Assembly: GCA_000349905.1 (NCBI GenBank)
Contig: KB722757.1
Coordinates: forward strand, 388,804-452,803
Direction of reading: 5' to 3'
DNA: 64,000 nt
Source of the DNA: Volvariella volvacea V23
Lineage: Eukaryota > Basidiomycota > Agaricomycetes > Agaricales > Pluteaceae
Made by a program: the position numbers and the translations under genes. Position 1 is the first letter of the stretch; each line of letters starts with the position of its first letter. Under the pieces are notes generated by a model. It saw only the letters and a list, made by a program, of their open reading frames with translations. It was not told the DNA's origin and ran no database searches. Shown here piece after piece: positions 39,022-49,814 of the stretch.

Positions 39022-40926
39022 ATGTCCAGTTTCCACATGTACATCACCCAAGCTGATGGCAACAACACCGACCAGACCAACGAGAACGTAGCCCCGATTG
39101 AGGGCGAAAAAGCCCGTTTAAGAGCGGGACTTGACGAAGAGGTTGCCGGATTTATGGCTCTGATGCAGGAGGAGATAGCAGGCCGTCCGGACGGAGAGGG
39201 CTACCTCAAAATTGTTCACAATGATTCATTACCCATTTCTCAACTGCCTCCCGATATCTTGCTGCATATCATGTCAATTTACAAACTCGATAGCGAGAAC
39301 GCCATATCACTTACTCGAGAGAGAGGGAGTATTCATTCTACCTCGTCTACCCAACATATCGTTGAATCAATATTTTGCATGTTTGTCATCGGTGGAGGAC
39401 TCTTGGGCTCAGCTATCCCGTACTATGGACCTACCTTCATATTCCCATAGCTCCACTTGATTGGGTCGATGAACTACTCAGAAGGTCACAATCCGTACCC
39501 TTATCGATCACTTTGGGCGATGAGGACTTTGGGCTAAACTCTGACGACTGTCATGCGCTTTTTGGGAAAGGATGGAATAGCACGACCAACCCAGCGTCTG
39601 CAAGTGATCTTGGATCAATCCTACGAGATTTCCCAATCTGACTTTTCGTCGGATATTTTCTACAATTTGGAGGAGCTTTTACTATGGGGGCGGAAACCAC
39701 CAGCATGCGCCAATCTCATACAGTTCTTTGCCGCTCATTCATTTTCATTTCATCTCAAGTCTCTTTCCTTAGGCTGCTGCACTTGGGAGAAGCGACTCAT
39801 GCACGATACCATTACACGTCTGTCCCTGTATGAGTTAAAGTTACGGGAGGACCTAAGTTGGGACAACTTTCTCTGCACTCTCGCATTAATGAGGTGCTTG
39901 CAACATCTCTCATTGAAGTATGTTCTAGGACGGCTTACACCACGGGCACACACCACTCCAAATCTTGCGCCCAAAATCTTATTGCAATTACGATCCCTCC
40001 AACTACTAGGCCAAAACGAAGTCAGCCGACACGCTCAATTCCTCGACTCCATATCGCTTGCCAATACTACAAAGCTTGATTTTGCAAGCTATTCTGACAG
40101 CGTGCAATCCTTTGTGCAATTCCTTGCCTCCTTCACCTTACCTGACGCCTTTCATCGTTCTTCTCATTACCTCATACTAGGGGTGAAAGATGCATACTTT
40201 AATTCCAAGATCATAAACATTGAACTCGGCGCCTTTTCCTCGATCTCAAGTTGCTATGCCCAGTGTACTATTGAATGCGAACTAGAAGTCGAAGATGATG
40301 AGCTTTCTAGGATATTAAATGAAGGGATCCTCGAATTCATCAAATCTCTACCGGTCCACCGCCTCCATTGCCTCACACTTTTCGGTCAGGCTTTCGGGCT
40401 CTCAGAACCTCTACTTCGGGTCTTTTCTAACTTACCGGAATTGCACACCCTCAAAATCAATGAAGGTTACATCGTACCGGAAATCGCAAACGCCCTAGTT
40501 TCTCTTCCCCCAGAACGCAGGTGTCTTCATGTTAATGAGGTGGAAGGATATGCAGGATATGCAGGATCACCTTGCAAGTCCTGTGAAGCTATTTTCAAGA
40601 CCTACTTCCCCAAATTGCAATGCCTGGATTACATGGACTATGCATGCTTGTGCAAGAAGGGGTTGCAAGATGTTTACCTTCTGCCGCTACTGTACTTCGT
40701 TTCGAGCTGCGCATATGGGCAGCATAGGATAAGGGAGTTGAAACTTAGGGACTGGTGTCGGGGATGTCTTGGTATCTCATGCGATTATGGGTATCAACCC
40801 ACGGAGCACTACCGCTTTGTCAAGAAGATTTTTGGACCACTTTGCGATGAAGTCGTTTGGTTTGATCAGGATGGCAGGCATATATCAGAGGAAAGCTCGG
40901 AGGGGTCTTCCAACTTTGAGGTGTGA
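39022..40926 (+). pseudogene. F-box protein pseudogene (broken copy of the 58-60 kb gene)
   Basis: This is a paralogue of the intact F-box gene at 58252-60168, in opposite orientation. Shared landmarks, in order, include an acidic coiled-coil N-terminus with the E-x-TRL/E-x-ARL-like segment, LPPDILLHIMSIYKLD, LHVCHRW, LSYPVLWTYLHIP, GKDGIARPTQRLQ, NLEELLLW and the C-terminal CEAIFKTYF. The reading frame shifts within a GA repeat near 39315-39332. The new frame meets TGA at 39363-39365 where the intact copy has Trp (YPTYRW), and the frame returns to the original near 39555 at a T/G homopolymer. From 39553 the frame stays open to 40926. A compensating pair of indels plus one nonsense change is easiest to explain as decay. 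Base-calling error in homopolymers remains possible for the shifts, less so for the stop. Confidence 0.78.
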
Positions 40927-42564
40927 AGTGCTAGATATACTAGTAGTAGGTACTGTAGTCAGCCGCGAGTTTCTCGAATGCAGGAATTCCCATTCCTTCT
41001 GCCTTTCGCGAGCTAAGTCCTAGTACCAAATTCTCTTTGCTAAGCAAGTGGTTAGCGTGTGCAACAGCCAAAATGACCACAGTCGCAGGTTGCTTCTGCC
41101 ACACCATGCCATTTTGTGCTGTTGTGCGGTGAAGGAGAGCATGCATGCGGGGAGGTGTTTGTGCGTGCATCCCCTTCATTGCTTGCAGCCTGGCAAACTG
41201 AGTCCGGGTCCTGGAGTAGAGTATATAAGTAGCGATGACAAGCCACTCAATATAACTAGTCTAATTTCATAGTACATTAGAGTAGCCCAACGTAGGACCA
41301 CTCACTGGCAATGTTACAATTCATAACGTTGGTCCAAATACCAACCCGCCTTGCACTCCTCACTGTACCGCAACACTTTCTTAAATCTTTTAGCTTTCCC
41401 CACAATCCCCTTTGGTACTCTTCCAAGATGGTGATTACATGCCAATGCAAGCAACATGTATGATTTCCCATGACCCCAAACCTCTTCTATTTGTTGAACA
41501 GCAGCCTTACAGGTGTTGGACGGACCGTCAATATGGACCGGACTTATGGTTATCCGGACCGAGTATGCGGACCGGTACTTGGAATATACACATGTTACGG
41601 AGAAATATGTGGCTAGATACACATGATAGATAGTCATAGGATACAGGTAGATAGATCCTAAGTATCACCGAAGTGACCCACATTGATTCCAATGTGGATA
41701 CCATCATTTCCAAAATGGTGGATGGCACTTGTCACTCCTCTGTACAAATAGTTCCAGCATGTACCTACCAGCCCCCCAATCCTCTGATATAGATGAAGTA
41801 TCATTACTCTCTACTCCTAGGTGAGGTGACCTCCATAGCCTCTAGCACCTGTAAGGCTGCTGTTCAACATTCAGTCTCGCTGAGTTTTTTAGGATTCATT
41901 TCCTTATATGTAACCTGTTGAGAATTGGTTGTTTTGAGCGCGAGTGGTACTTCAGCGCAGTGGTCATTGAGCACTATTATTGAGCGTGCAGTGGCACCGC
42001 GACTTTAATATTATTCTATCACGTGACTCTAGGCGAAGCAAGGGGAGGTAATACACGCATTGCTGAGTTAAGAGACAGGGCTAAAGTTATACAGGATGCC
42101 CCATTTTCGGACTGCAGAGGGAGGATACATGGTTGTTTTACTGATTGTGATGCCGAGTTTCGCGTAATCTTCTCCTATGTCTCCGTAATTTATCACTCAC
42201 TAGCGATCACCGGCGTACTAGAGGACCTTACCGTCCAAATGTGATCTCTCAACTTATGATAGAAAGTTTTCCCAGCCTAAAGAAACCCTAGTTGCTCGCC
42301 AGGGATCTCAGGACCTGATTCGGATAGTAACAGGTGCATTAAGAGGGTGATGACCAGGTCTTGACTGAAAACCGTCTAACTGTGGCATTTTTCATCGTAC
42401 CAGCTTTGCATATCACAAGAAGGGAGGGGACAAAGATGAGAAATGAAAGACCTAAGAGAATCCTATCCTTACAGACGCAGAAACATGAAGTAATAGACTG
42501 TCCGGCGAGCATATAAACCCTCAGATGTAAGGTAGGAGCGCGAAATACCCTTAATGTGGTTAGA
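40927..42564. other. Spacer between F-box pseudogene and P450
   Basis: Apart from the 378-bp element at 41492-41869, no gene is supported. A minus-strand open frame leaves the left repeat and reads EVWGHGKSYMLLALACNHH and beyond to about 41314. It has no family I recognise. Confidence 0.45.
41492..41869. mobile_element. 378-bp element with 24-bp terminal inverted repeats (possible solo LTR or MITE)
   Basis: The left end TGTTGAACAGCAGCCTTACA (plus GGTG) at 41492-41515 is repeated perfectly in reverse complement at 41846-41869, so the element begins TGTTG and ends CAACA. Those ends are typical of Ty1/copia LTRs, and the interior has repeated GGACCGG/CCGGACC motifs and an ACAAATAG promoter-like stretch near 41740. 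Long perfect terminal repeats also fit a non-autonomous DNA element. The 5 bases beside each end (CTATT and TTCAG) do not match, so no target-site duplication is visible. No coding capacity. Confidence 0.55.
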
Positions 42565-44632
42565 CTACGACACAGGAGTTGTCCTCTTCCTAAATGCTAA
42601 CTTAGCAGATCGGTTCGGCATCACATGCCTCCCTACTAGCATATCAACGGGTCTTTCCCTCTCGGTCGCTGCGAGTTTGAATTCATAGTTCAATAAAAGG
42701 TAGGCCACGATGCATTTAATCTCGTTGATGGCGAAAAATCTCCCAGGGCTGTCACGGTATCCATTTCATACAATATGAAGAAAAGAACAGATAAAGGACA
42801 TAACCTCGTACCATGCATGTCGTCCTGTGCCAAATGCCAACCATTCTGGGGTTAGATTTGCTGTACCCTCTTTAGCTGAGTAAGAGTTGCTGTCTGCTTC
42901 GTGCAACTTCGAAAATCGGAAACCATCAAAAGAATGAGGATTGGGGTATATTTCTTCATTGTAATGAACGGAGACTGAAGGCATGGCCACATAACTTCCA
43001 GCAGGTAGGTATGTTCCATCCGAAAAGGTGAAATCCTTTAGTACTTTGCGTTCTGATATAACTAAATTGGTATTGTCGATAGGAAATTAAGAACACGTAA
43101 GTACAGACATGACATCGACTCACCGGCTCCTCCTTTCTGGCGCATGCTTTCTTTAAGGACACTATCCAACTTTACAAGCTTCCCCATAGAACTCTTTGAC
43201 CAACCATCTTTGCTGATTATAGATTCAACTTCTTCGCGCAGAGGCTGAATATACTCATGGTGGACACATAGAGTGTAGAGCAAATGCGTCAAGGCCTGTA
43301 AAAGACGCAAGGCGGGTATTAGCATTGTAGCACTGGTCTATGATTTGGTACATACCGTGGTCGTCGTGTGGATTGCGGCAAAATTTAGGATAAGTATTCT
43401 AATGGCGATATCACGTACGGTACGCCTGGATTCTGGGGCGGATTCCACCAACCATGAAATGAGGTCATTCTGTATATGTCATCGCTTCAATTAACCTGGC
43501 GGGTGGCACATCCCCGAGTACGCACCGCTCGATTATCCCATGCTGCGCTTTTATTCTTGAGCCAGCTAATACGTGCTTCAATCGTCGGGCCTACGTGTTT
43601 GATAATACGTCGCATGTTGTGTTCAGGGTTGGCTATCAAGGGCGCTAGGAAACTGTGACGTTTTGATGTTTGCTGAGTACTTGGGGATTATCCTTCTATC
43701 ACGACTTACGGTCTCAAAAATCCAGGAAGCGAAGAAATCACGACAGCTGCCTTAACCAACTCGATTGTGAAGTTTTCATTCAATTCCTGATAATCAGGAT
43801 CGCGGCCTGAGCAAATCGTTAGTGGAAGCCATTCATTGGGCAATGAGACATACAGGTCGGTAAGCCGACAAACACTCGATTGCTGATTCTGCAAACCATA
43901 TGCATAATGGTGCTATATGCCGGAACTTCGACCCATTCTGGTGCGTTATTATATATTGTTAGCCATAATACAAAAGTCTCAAGCTACTTTATGCAGCGCA
44001 CCTTCGCCCTGAGCGGGGACATATTCCAAGAAACTATTTTGAATTTCATCCAAAACATCACCAATGGAACTTGAAATATTGCGTGTTAACGAAGATCTGA
44101 CCGCGTGGATCTGAAAGGAATCCGCAACGAGCTCGTTTCCTGCCGTATATTGGAGCTGTAGCATCTACACCCCATATGAGTATGTAAATGCGCAATCTGG
44201 TCAGGATATACCTCATCCGCCGCCTGTATAAACGACAACTGGTCGTCTGGGGCTTTCTTCATCTCATCCACCAGCTTCGGATCACTAACGACTACTATCC
44301 AGCGCATGAACATAGGTATCTTGAAAGGCCGACCTCCGTACTGCTTCATATTAATAGGATCCTTGAAAGGCAAAGGAAACCAAAGAACCTTGACACAACC
44401 CTCCATGACTGCTGTGTTGGTCTGGCTTATCATTCTGAATGCTTCTCTGTATGGTGACAATAACCCCAGTGGCCTAACGGTCGGTATATGCCCCAGCTGG
44501 AAACAGTGATGTTCGTTAATGTCTGTACATAAAAACGTTGGGCATGGGTCTTGCCTTAGGGGCCTTGATAGCAGCAGCGATGGCATATGCGATAGTGCAG
44601 CCTAGGACTGCATAAAGGACGGGAGAAACCAT
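42565..44632 (-). CDS. Cytochrome P450 monooxygenase (left copy)
   Basis: Haem-thiolate monooxygenase related to fungal ent-kaurene-oxidase-like P450s, probably anchored in the ER by an N-terminal helix (MVSPVLYAVLGCTIAYAIAA). It is a multi-exon minus-strand gene. Motifs follow P450 order: YGGRPFKIPMFMRW in the substrate-recognition region, an I-helix equivalent AAIHTTTT, the K-helix E-x-x-R in LKESMRQ, PHSFDGFRF, and the haem loop FGTGRHACPGRFFA. The haem-ligand Cys codon is split TG/C by the 63-nt intron at 42811-42749. Without splicing the frame reads Trp there. The first intron (44554-44497) has GC-AG borders. The intron at 44388-44341 is 48 nt, in frame and without a stop. Substrate unknown. 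A near mirror copy lies at 54318-56376. Confidence 0.87.
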
Positions 44633-45469
44633 GAAAGGAGTGCAGGCAGAAATGCAGGTTGTTAGGTTTTAAAAAAAGAGTTGGGAGCCACCCCGTTCCC
44701 AATCGTAAGGGGATGGGTGCTTCTAACATGGCCGAAGAATCCGTGATTTTGATAGAGCACAGACCCTGATGGCTTTTATGGGCGGTGGGGCTGATTACAG
44801 TTGCGGGGGGAATGACCATTTAATTGTGTGGAATGTATTCTCAGGGCGACAGTCCTGTAAAACCCGGAGAGGAAAGGAGCGCCCTGTGTAACATTCCAGA
44901 GCATTTAGTTCCAGAGCATTTATCACATGTAATGTATTCTCCTGCCCCGTTATGTTATTCAAAGTCGGCGTTCACAAGCACCGCAGATGCACCACCTTTG
45001 GGCGGCTACACCTAGCTGGAGACGGACATATGATGTCTATGCGATCAGTGGCGCAAAGGAGCCTCAAGAGGTCATCCTTATACTACTTTCTGTGGTATGC
45101 GGGGTGATATTATAGCCTTTTTCGTCCAGAAATTATCGGGTTGTCGAGTACGTACTGATTCGCGCCTGACCATGATACCCATGCTTGGATAATATGCACA
45201 CCATGACAATTTACAGGAACGAGATGCAAGTGTCGCATTTCAGATTAACGTCGACCAGACCTTCACGAGACCATGAAATGATTATCGGATTGATGTTGTG
45301 GGCGAAAGACGGAATAATGCTATCAAAACGCAGTGGAGATGTGGTATGTCGTTGGATGACCAAACGAATGTCAACACGGAGGTTGGCACCTACACTGATG
45401 TCCGCAATATAAGCCCTTTCGAGCTCTCCCCCTGCAGGATCGCATTTCCCATCATCACCATCGGCAACG
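44633..45469. other. Divergent promoter region, P450 and RING-protein gene
   Basis: The region separates two divergently transcribed genes. A duplicated phrase, CCAGAGCATTTA, occurs near 44896 and 44911. I see no gene in it. Confidence 0.45.
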
Positions 45470-48400
45470 ATGGCGGCGATTTCTAGCTCGCCCTACAACC
45501 TCCTTTCATCCTTACTCAACTCCACCCGTTTCGTCCTCGAGAAAATTCGTAAACAAGACTTCCCCATTAGCACGTCTCAGTTTGCCGAGCATACCATCGA
45601 CTTCCAAGCCTTTACTACCCCACCTCCAATGGCCTTTCCGACGCCAACTTCGGAGTCCTTCTCCAACTCTTCTTCTCACAGTGCGCCTGCCCACACCAAT
45701 CCGGGGTTGTGGTCTTTCTTCACTTCGCAATATGCGCTGGTCATCATCATCATTACTGTTGTAATGCGCCGTCTGGAGAATATTGTACTTCCGTCTCCAC
45801 TGAGCAGGTTCACCCCGCGCCAGAGACGCCATGAGAGGGGTTTGAGGTTATGGGACCTTCCATCAGTGGCACTCGGGAGGATTCTGCCATTGAATTTCTC
45901 AAGCACATCGACCCGTTTTGCCTTGCAATTACCGACCCTCGTTCTGCTTCTACGGCATCTCCTCATCTGGGCATTTCTCGTCGTACAGACATCCGGCTTG
46001 TCTATATCAGTACCCCCTCACATTGTTCGCTATGTCCCATGGAATGAGTCGTTAGCTAGGTTGGGTCAGTGGGTCGAGTATCAGGAAATGTCAACGCTGT
46101 GCTGGGGCACATTCAAGGCTATATGCGCAGCATTCTGTGTCGAGCACTTCGTTCAGGTACTGGACGGGCTTGATAGCGGGATAATATGGAGGCTGTTGCC
46201 GAGGAACCCCAATAATTCTGCCACAAACCTGGTACGCTGGTCGTGTTCTCTGACCGACATATGCTGAATTAAATCAAGGCCGGAAACGCCATGCTCTTGT
46301 ACTTTTATTCCTACCCTTCAAACCACACGCGTGGCCCAGACGGGATGCCTTCAAGACCAGATGTCCACACCATTATTGTTATTGCCATTCCTATACTTCA
46401 GGTCAATCGCATTGATTATATCCTAGGGTTGGCACTCACACAGATATCTCATTATATAGTTAACCATATTCCACGCTCTTGCTATTTCCAAGCGATTCGC
46501 GACACACCGATTCTTCCCGACTGCTTTCGCATCAATGCTATCTCTCGCGCACTTCTACTGGGCTCTGTACATACAGCACTTCAACTTATCCCACAAAGCT
46601 AGTCCTAGTACATCCATCACAGGACCCGCATCCCCCAAACTCAGTACTCCAAATTTTGACTCTACAATCATTACGTCTATGCCAAGCGTTACCCACCCGG
46701 CTTCGGCCTCTTTCGTCACCACAACTCTGACAAGCATTGTATCTGGACCTTCACCACTGCCCGATGCTGTTCAACAAGCATCGGCTGAGGTTCTTCGTGG
46801 CTCTGCACCGTATCCCACGATTGTCCTATTACCCAACGTCGCACAATCCGTTTTCATATTTATCATATTCCTTACTATATTCCTTAATGCCGTGGTGCAA
46901 TTACTCGTCAGGGGTCGTATAGAACGCTTATTCTCTGGCTTGAGCCTAGGTATGTCTGCCTCTACGCGTTGTTTCCTGCATATCTATTCACATCCTCTGC
47001 TCCTTAGGCCAATCTTTAGACCTTTTTGATGATGAATTTGAGCAGCAACCAGAATATGATGCATCTGCATCCGGCTCCACCTCAGGGCTCCGTGCATTCT
47101 TATCATCAATACCAATGGACCAAGATTTTAGCACCGTTATTTTGCGTATTGGAACTGCAAGTTTAGAAGCGACCGGTTTATATGGGTGGAGGAACGAAGT
47201 AGCGGGGATAGCTGTGCATCCTACTCGAACAAGGCAGCTGTATCGATCTAGAAATTCTGAAAGAAGATTTGGAGGCGTGAGGTTGGGGAATTACGGTGTG
47301 ATTGGAGATGTGGTCAAGGGCGGCGTTGTGAAGGATGTTAAAGGCAAACGACCGCAGAGTCGACACAAACACATTCAGGGAAGATCACGTTTTGAGGCCC
47401 TGGAGGGGCTGAGCAATGAGGTTCAGACGGTTAACGTCGGCGAACGATTTGACGTTTCTGCGGCTGCGGGAGAGAATTCGTCGAGAAGATTGTCGATGGA
47501 GGTGGCTTGGTGTAGAGAGTTCGCTCGGTTTGTCAAGGAATTGGCGGGGGTTATTGTTGGCGGTGTGAGGGTGTTGTGGAGGAGTCTGTGGAGGAGAGCT
47601 TCTGGGAGGAGGAGAGAGAGGAGTAAGGAGAGAACGCCTGGATGGATTCAGTCGCCGTCTGTGGGGCTGGGACCGTCCATGAGGCGTGAAGAGGAGTATA
47701 TTGAGGGGGGTGAGGATGAAGAGGACGTTTATCAGAGGTTCTTGAGAGGGGAGACTTTGAGTGACGAAGATGAGGATAGTGATTATGAAGAGGACTCTGA
47801 TGGGACTGTTGAAGCGAGTCGGCACACCACTCCAGCGCCGTTCTCGGTCGATACTGAAGGAGAGGATGAACCTGAACCACCATCCTTATTAACGGATGTA
47901 CTCACTGGTTCGTGGTTCGGACGAGGAAGAACGCCTGCGCCATCTCGAGGGGCTACGCCTACGCCTTCAAGTTATAGACCCAGGACTGTTGAACAGCAGG
48001 ATGTGGCAGCGTCCAGCAAGGTTATGTTGGCGCATATGTTTTATGATGGTGGTCGGTTGACGAGGAGGCGGTATTCTAACTTTACTCAAGCGCTCTCGAT
48101 ACTGTCCCCTGATCCGGATTCTCTCGCCACGGAGGGAGGAGATGATGAAGACGATGGCTACCTGAATTTTTCTCCTGGATCAAGTAGACAATCCAGTCGA
48201 CAAGCTACACCGTTTAACGAGTATGATACCGGTATGGGTGAAGGTGAAGGCGGGAGGGGGAGGGAGATGTGTGTTATATGTACAGTCGATCCAAGGGAGA
48301 TAATCTGTTGGCCCTGCAGGTGCTTGGCTATGTGCGATGGGTGTAGACTGAAGTTAGCGGAGAGGAGTGGAGGGAGCAGGAGCGGACACCGGTGTCCCTG

Positions 48401-48500
48401 TTGTAGGCAAATGTGAGTTTTCCTTTGGGTCTGTGTTGTGAATACACGCTGATGAGGGCTTTGTAGCGTGGAGGGGTTCTCGAGGATTTATGTGCCTTGA
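45470..48500 (+). CDS. Multispan membrane protein with C-terminal RING domain (Asi1/Asi3-like E3 ligase)
   Basis: Predicted membrane-embedded ubiquitin ligase. Five exons are inferred: 45470-46231, 46279-46401, 46460-46949, 47008-48412 and 48467-48500, in phase, about 937 residues. Hydrophobic spans occur near residues 80-100 (YALVIIIITVV), 155-175 (LPTLVLLLRHLLIWAFLVV), 280-310 and 430-455 (SVFIFIIFLTIFLNAVVQLL). An acidic, Ser-rich middle region follows. The C-terminus holds a RING of the C-x2-C ... C-x2-C ... CPCC type (CVICTVDPREIICWPCRCLA) ending VEGFSRIYVP, the arrangement of the yeast inner-nuclear-membrane proteins Asi1 and Asi3. The second intron's acceptor at 46459 is chosen because it opens the frame reading LTIFHALAISKRF. 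Similarity to Asi proteins is topological, so function in nuclear-envelope protein degradation is inference. Confidence 0.83.
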
Positions 48501-49133
48501 AGGCGCTTTTGTGCGTCAGAATTCATCGTTTGTTGTTGAACATTTAGTATACTTTTCATCGTGAGAGGGTTGTTTCCATCGTCTGAGGTACAATTTTTAT
48601 GTATACCCTTCTGTATTTTGCAATCGTCATATCTATTCTCACTTTCAGTATTTCTAAACGGACACATTCTTTCTCTACGCGTCTCGGCATTTGCTGCTAG
48701 CTATTAACAATATATATTCTGCGATGATCTGTCTTCGTCTCCAGCAGTGAAAATCTTGGTCACTAATGAGGCATATCTGTGCATTGCGTGGATATATGGT
48801 GGCCAGGCATGCATGAGTGCTCAACAAGAAGGGCATCATAGCACAAGGAATTGGCTTTGCGCAGCGAAGAAATCTCCTGAGATAGTATGAAAGATAGGAC
48901 CTGGGTTCCATCTGACAGGTTCAAGTGATAATGGATGAGGATGAGCGGATCCAACAACAGGAGATTATGGTAGGCTTTGTTGCTGCGTAGATGGGCACAC
49001 AGAGACAGCCGACGAATACTTCTCGCAAAGGGCATGGAATGCATCTATTGGATGTTCATTGTATACGACGACGCTTCTCGGCCACCGAGTAATCCGGGAT
49101 AGTAATAGAAAAATGCGGGAGCACGCTGGCCAA
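48501..49133. other. Convergent intergenic region
   Basis: This is the 3' flank of the RING-protein gene and of ATP18, which converge here. Short minus-strand open frames carry no recognisable motif. Confidence 0.5.
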
Positions 49134-49477
49134 CTAATGCAATGACTCCTTAGCGATTTGTGCAGCGTAGGGGTTGCGAGGGTCGTTGCGCCATTCGGCA
49201 GCTGTTGAGAAGCAGAGGAAACCAGGTCAGCGATAGGATGCTAAAGGGCATCCCGAAAATCCTAAAATGGAAAGGAGGGAGGCAAGGACGTACATCGGAC
49301 ACCGCTATCTTGTGCCTTTGAAACCAAGTAGAGGGTCACGGAGCCAGCGACGACGAAGGGCCATAGAGGCTTAGCGACCTGTTTTGCGACGAAAACCGTT
49401 GTTAGTCCTTGCAGAGGTAGTAGACGCAGAAAAAAACTTGCGGGAGTGGGCCACTTGCGCAAACCGAGGAAAGACAT
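49134..49477 (-). CDS. ATP18: ATP synthase subunit j (F-type ATPase, mitochondrial)
   Basis: Small subunit i/j of the mitochondrial F1Fo ATP synthase, located in the inner membrane and involved in Fo assembly and dimerisation. Three exons on the minus strand are inferred: 49477-49442, 49378-49294 and 49201-49134, giving 62 residues, the usual size. The protein starts MSFLGLRKWPTP, followed by PLWPFVVAGSVTLYLVSKAQ, a single membrane span, and ends with the conserved WRNDPRNPYAAQIAKES tail. The first intron uses a GC donor (GCAAGT) with a standard AG acceptor and contains ACTAAC, a good branch-point match. No GT donor gives the conserved frame. It shares a 337-bp divergent promoter region with VPS11. 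Confidence 0.92.
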
Positions 49478-49814
49478 TGTTTTGATTTCTAGAGAGTCTG
49501 ATGCGATAAATTCAGTGATACAGAGATCGCAAGAACGAGCTGGGACGTACAATACGATGGGAACGTTGGTAGAAGTGGAGGTTTGGTTCGGGCAAGACCG
49601 TGTTTGTTGTCGGTTGGGCTGATGTTTAGCCGTGGGAAATGATAGCCATTTCTAACTAAACGTAATGGCGCGTTCGCCGTCTGCGACGTCCATCTCATCT
49701 ACCCTCCTCATCACCTCTGGCGAGCCATTGTCTGCTCTAAACTCCTGGATGATACTCGTTTAAGCTCCTCACGGAATACTCTGACGTTACGCTCGTAATT
49801 CAGGATCATTACTA
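49478..49814. promoter_or_regulatory. Divergent promoter region ATP18/VPS11
   Basis: This 337-bp region lies between the start codons of two divergently transcribed housekeeping genes, so it must contain both promoters. The centre of the flanking mirror-image duplication falls at or beside it. I see no clear TATA box. Confidence 0.6.

Noticed and set aside
39316..39560. Introns as an explanation for the broken frame of the F-box copy
   Set aside because: Any GT-AG pair that removes the stop also removes residues conserved with the intact copy (HVCHRW and the following block).
41314..41637. 107-codon minus-strand open frame crossing the left end of the inverted-repeat element
   Set aside because: The first third is the repeat itself and the rest matches no family I recognise; not enough to call a gene.
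48675..49044. Minus-strand open frames between the RING-protein gene and ATP18
   Set aside because: No motifs, and the interval is the shared 3' flank of two convergent genes.
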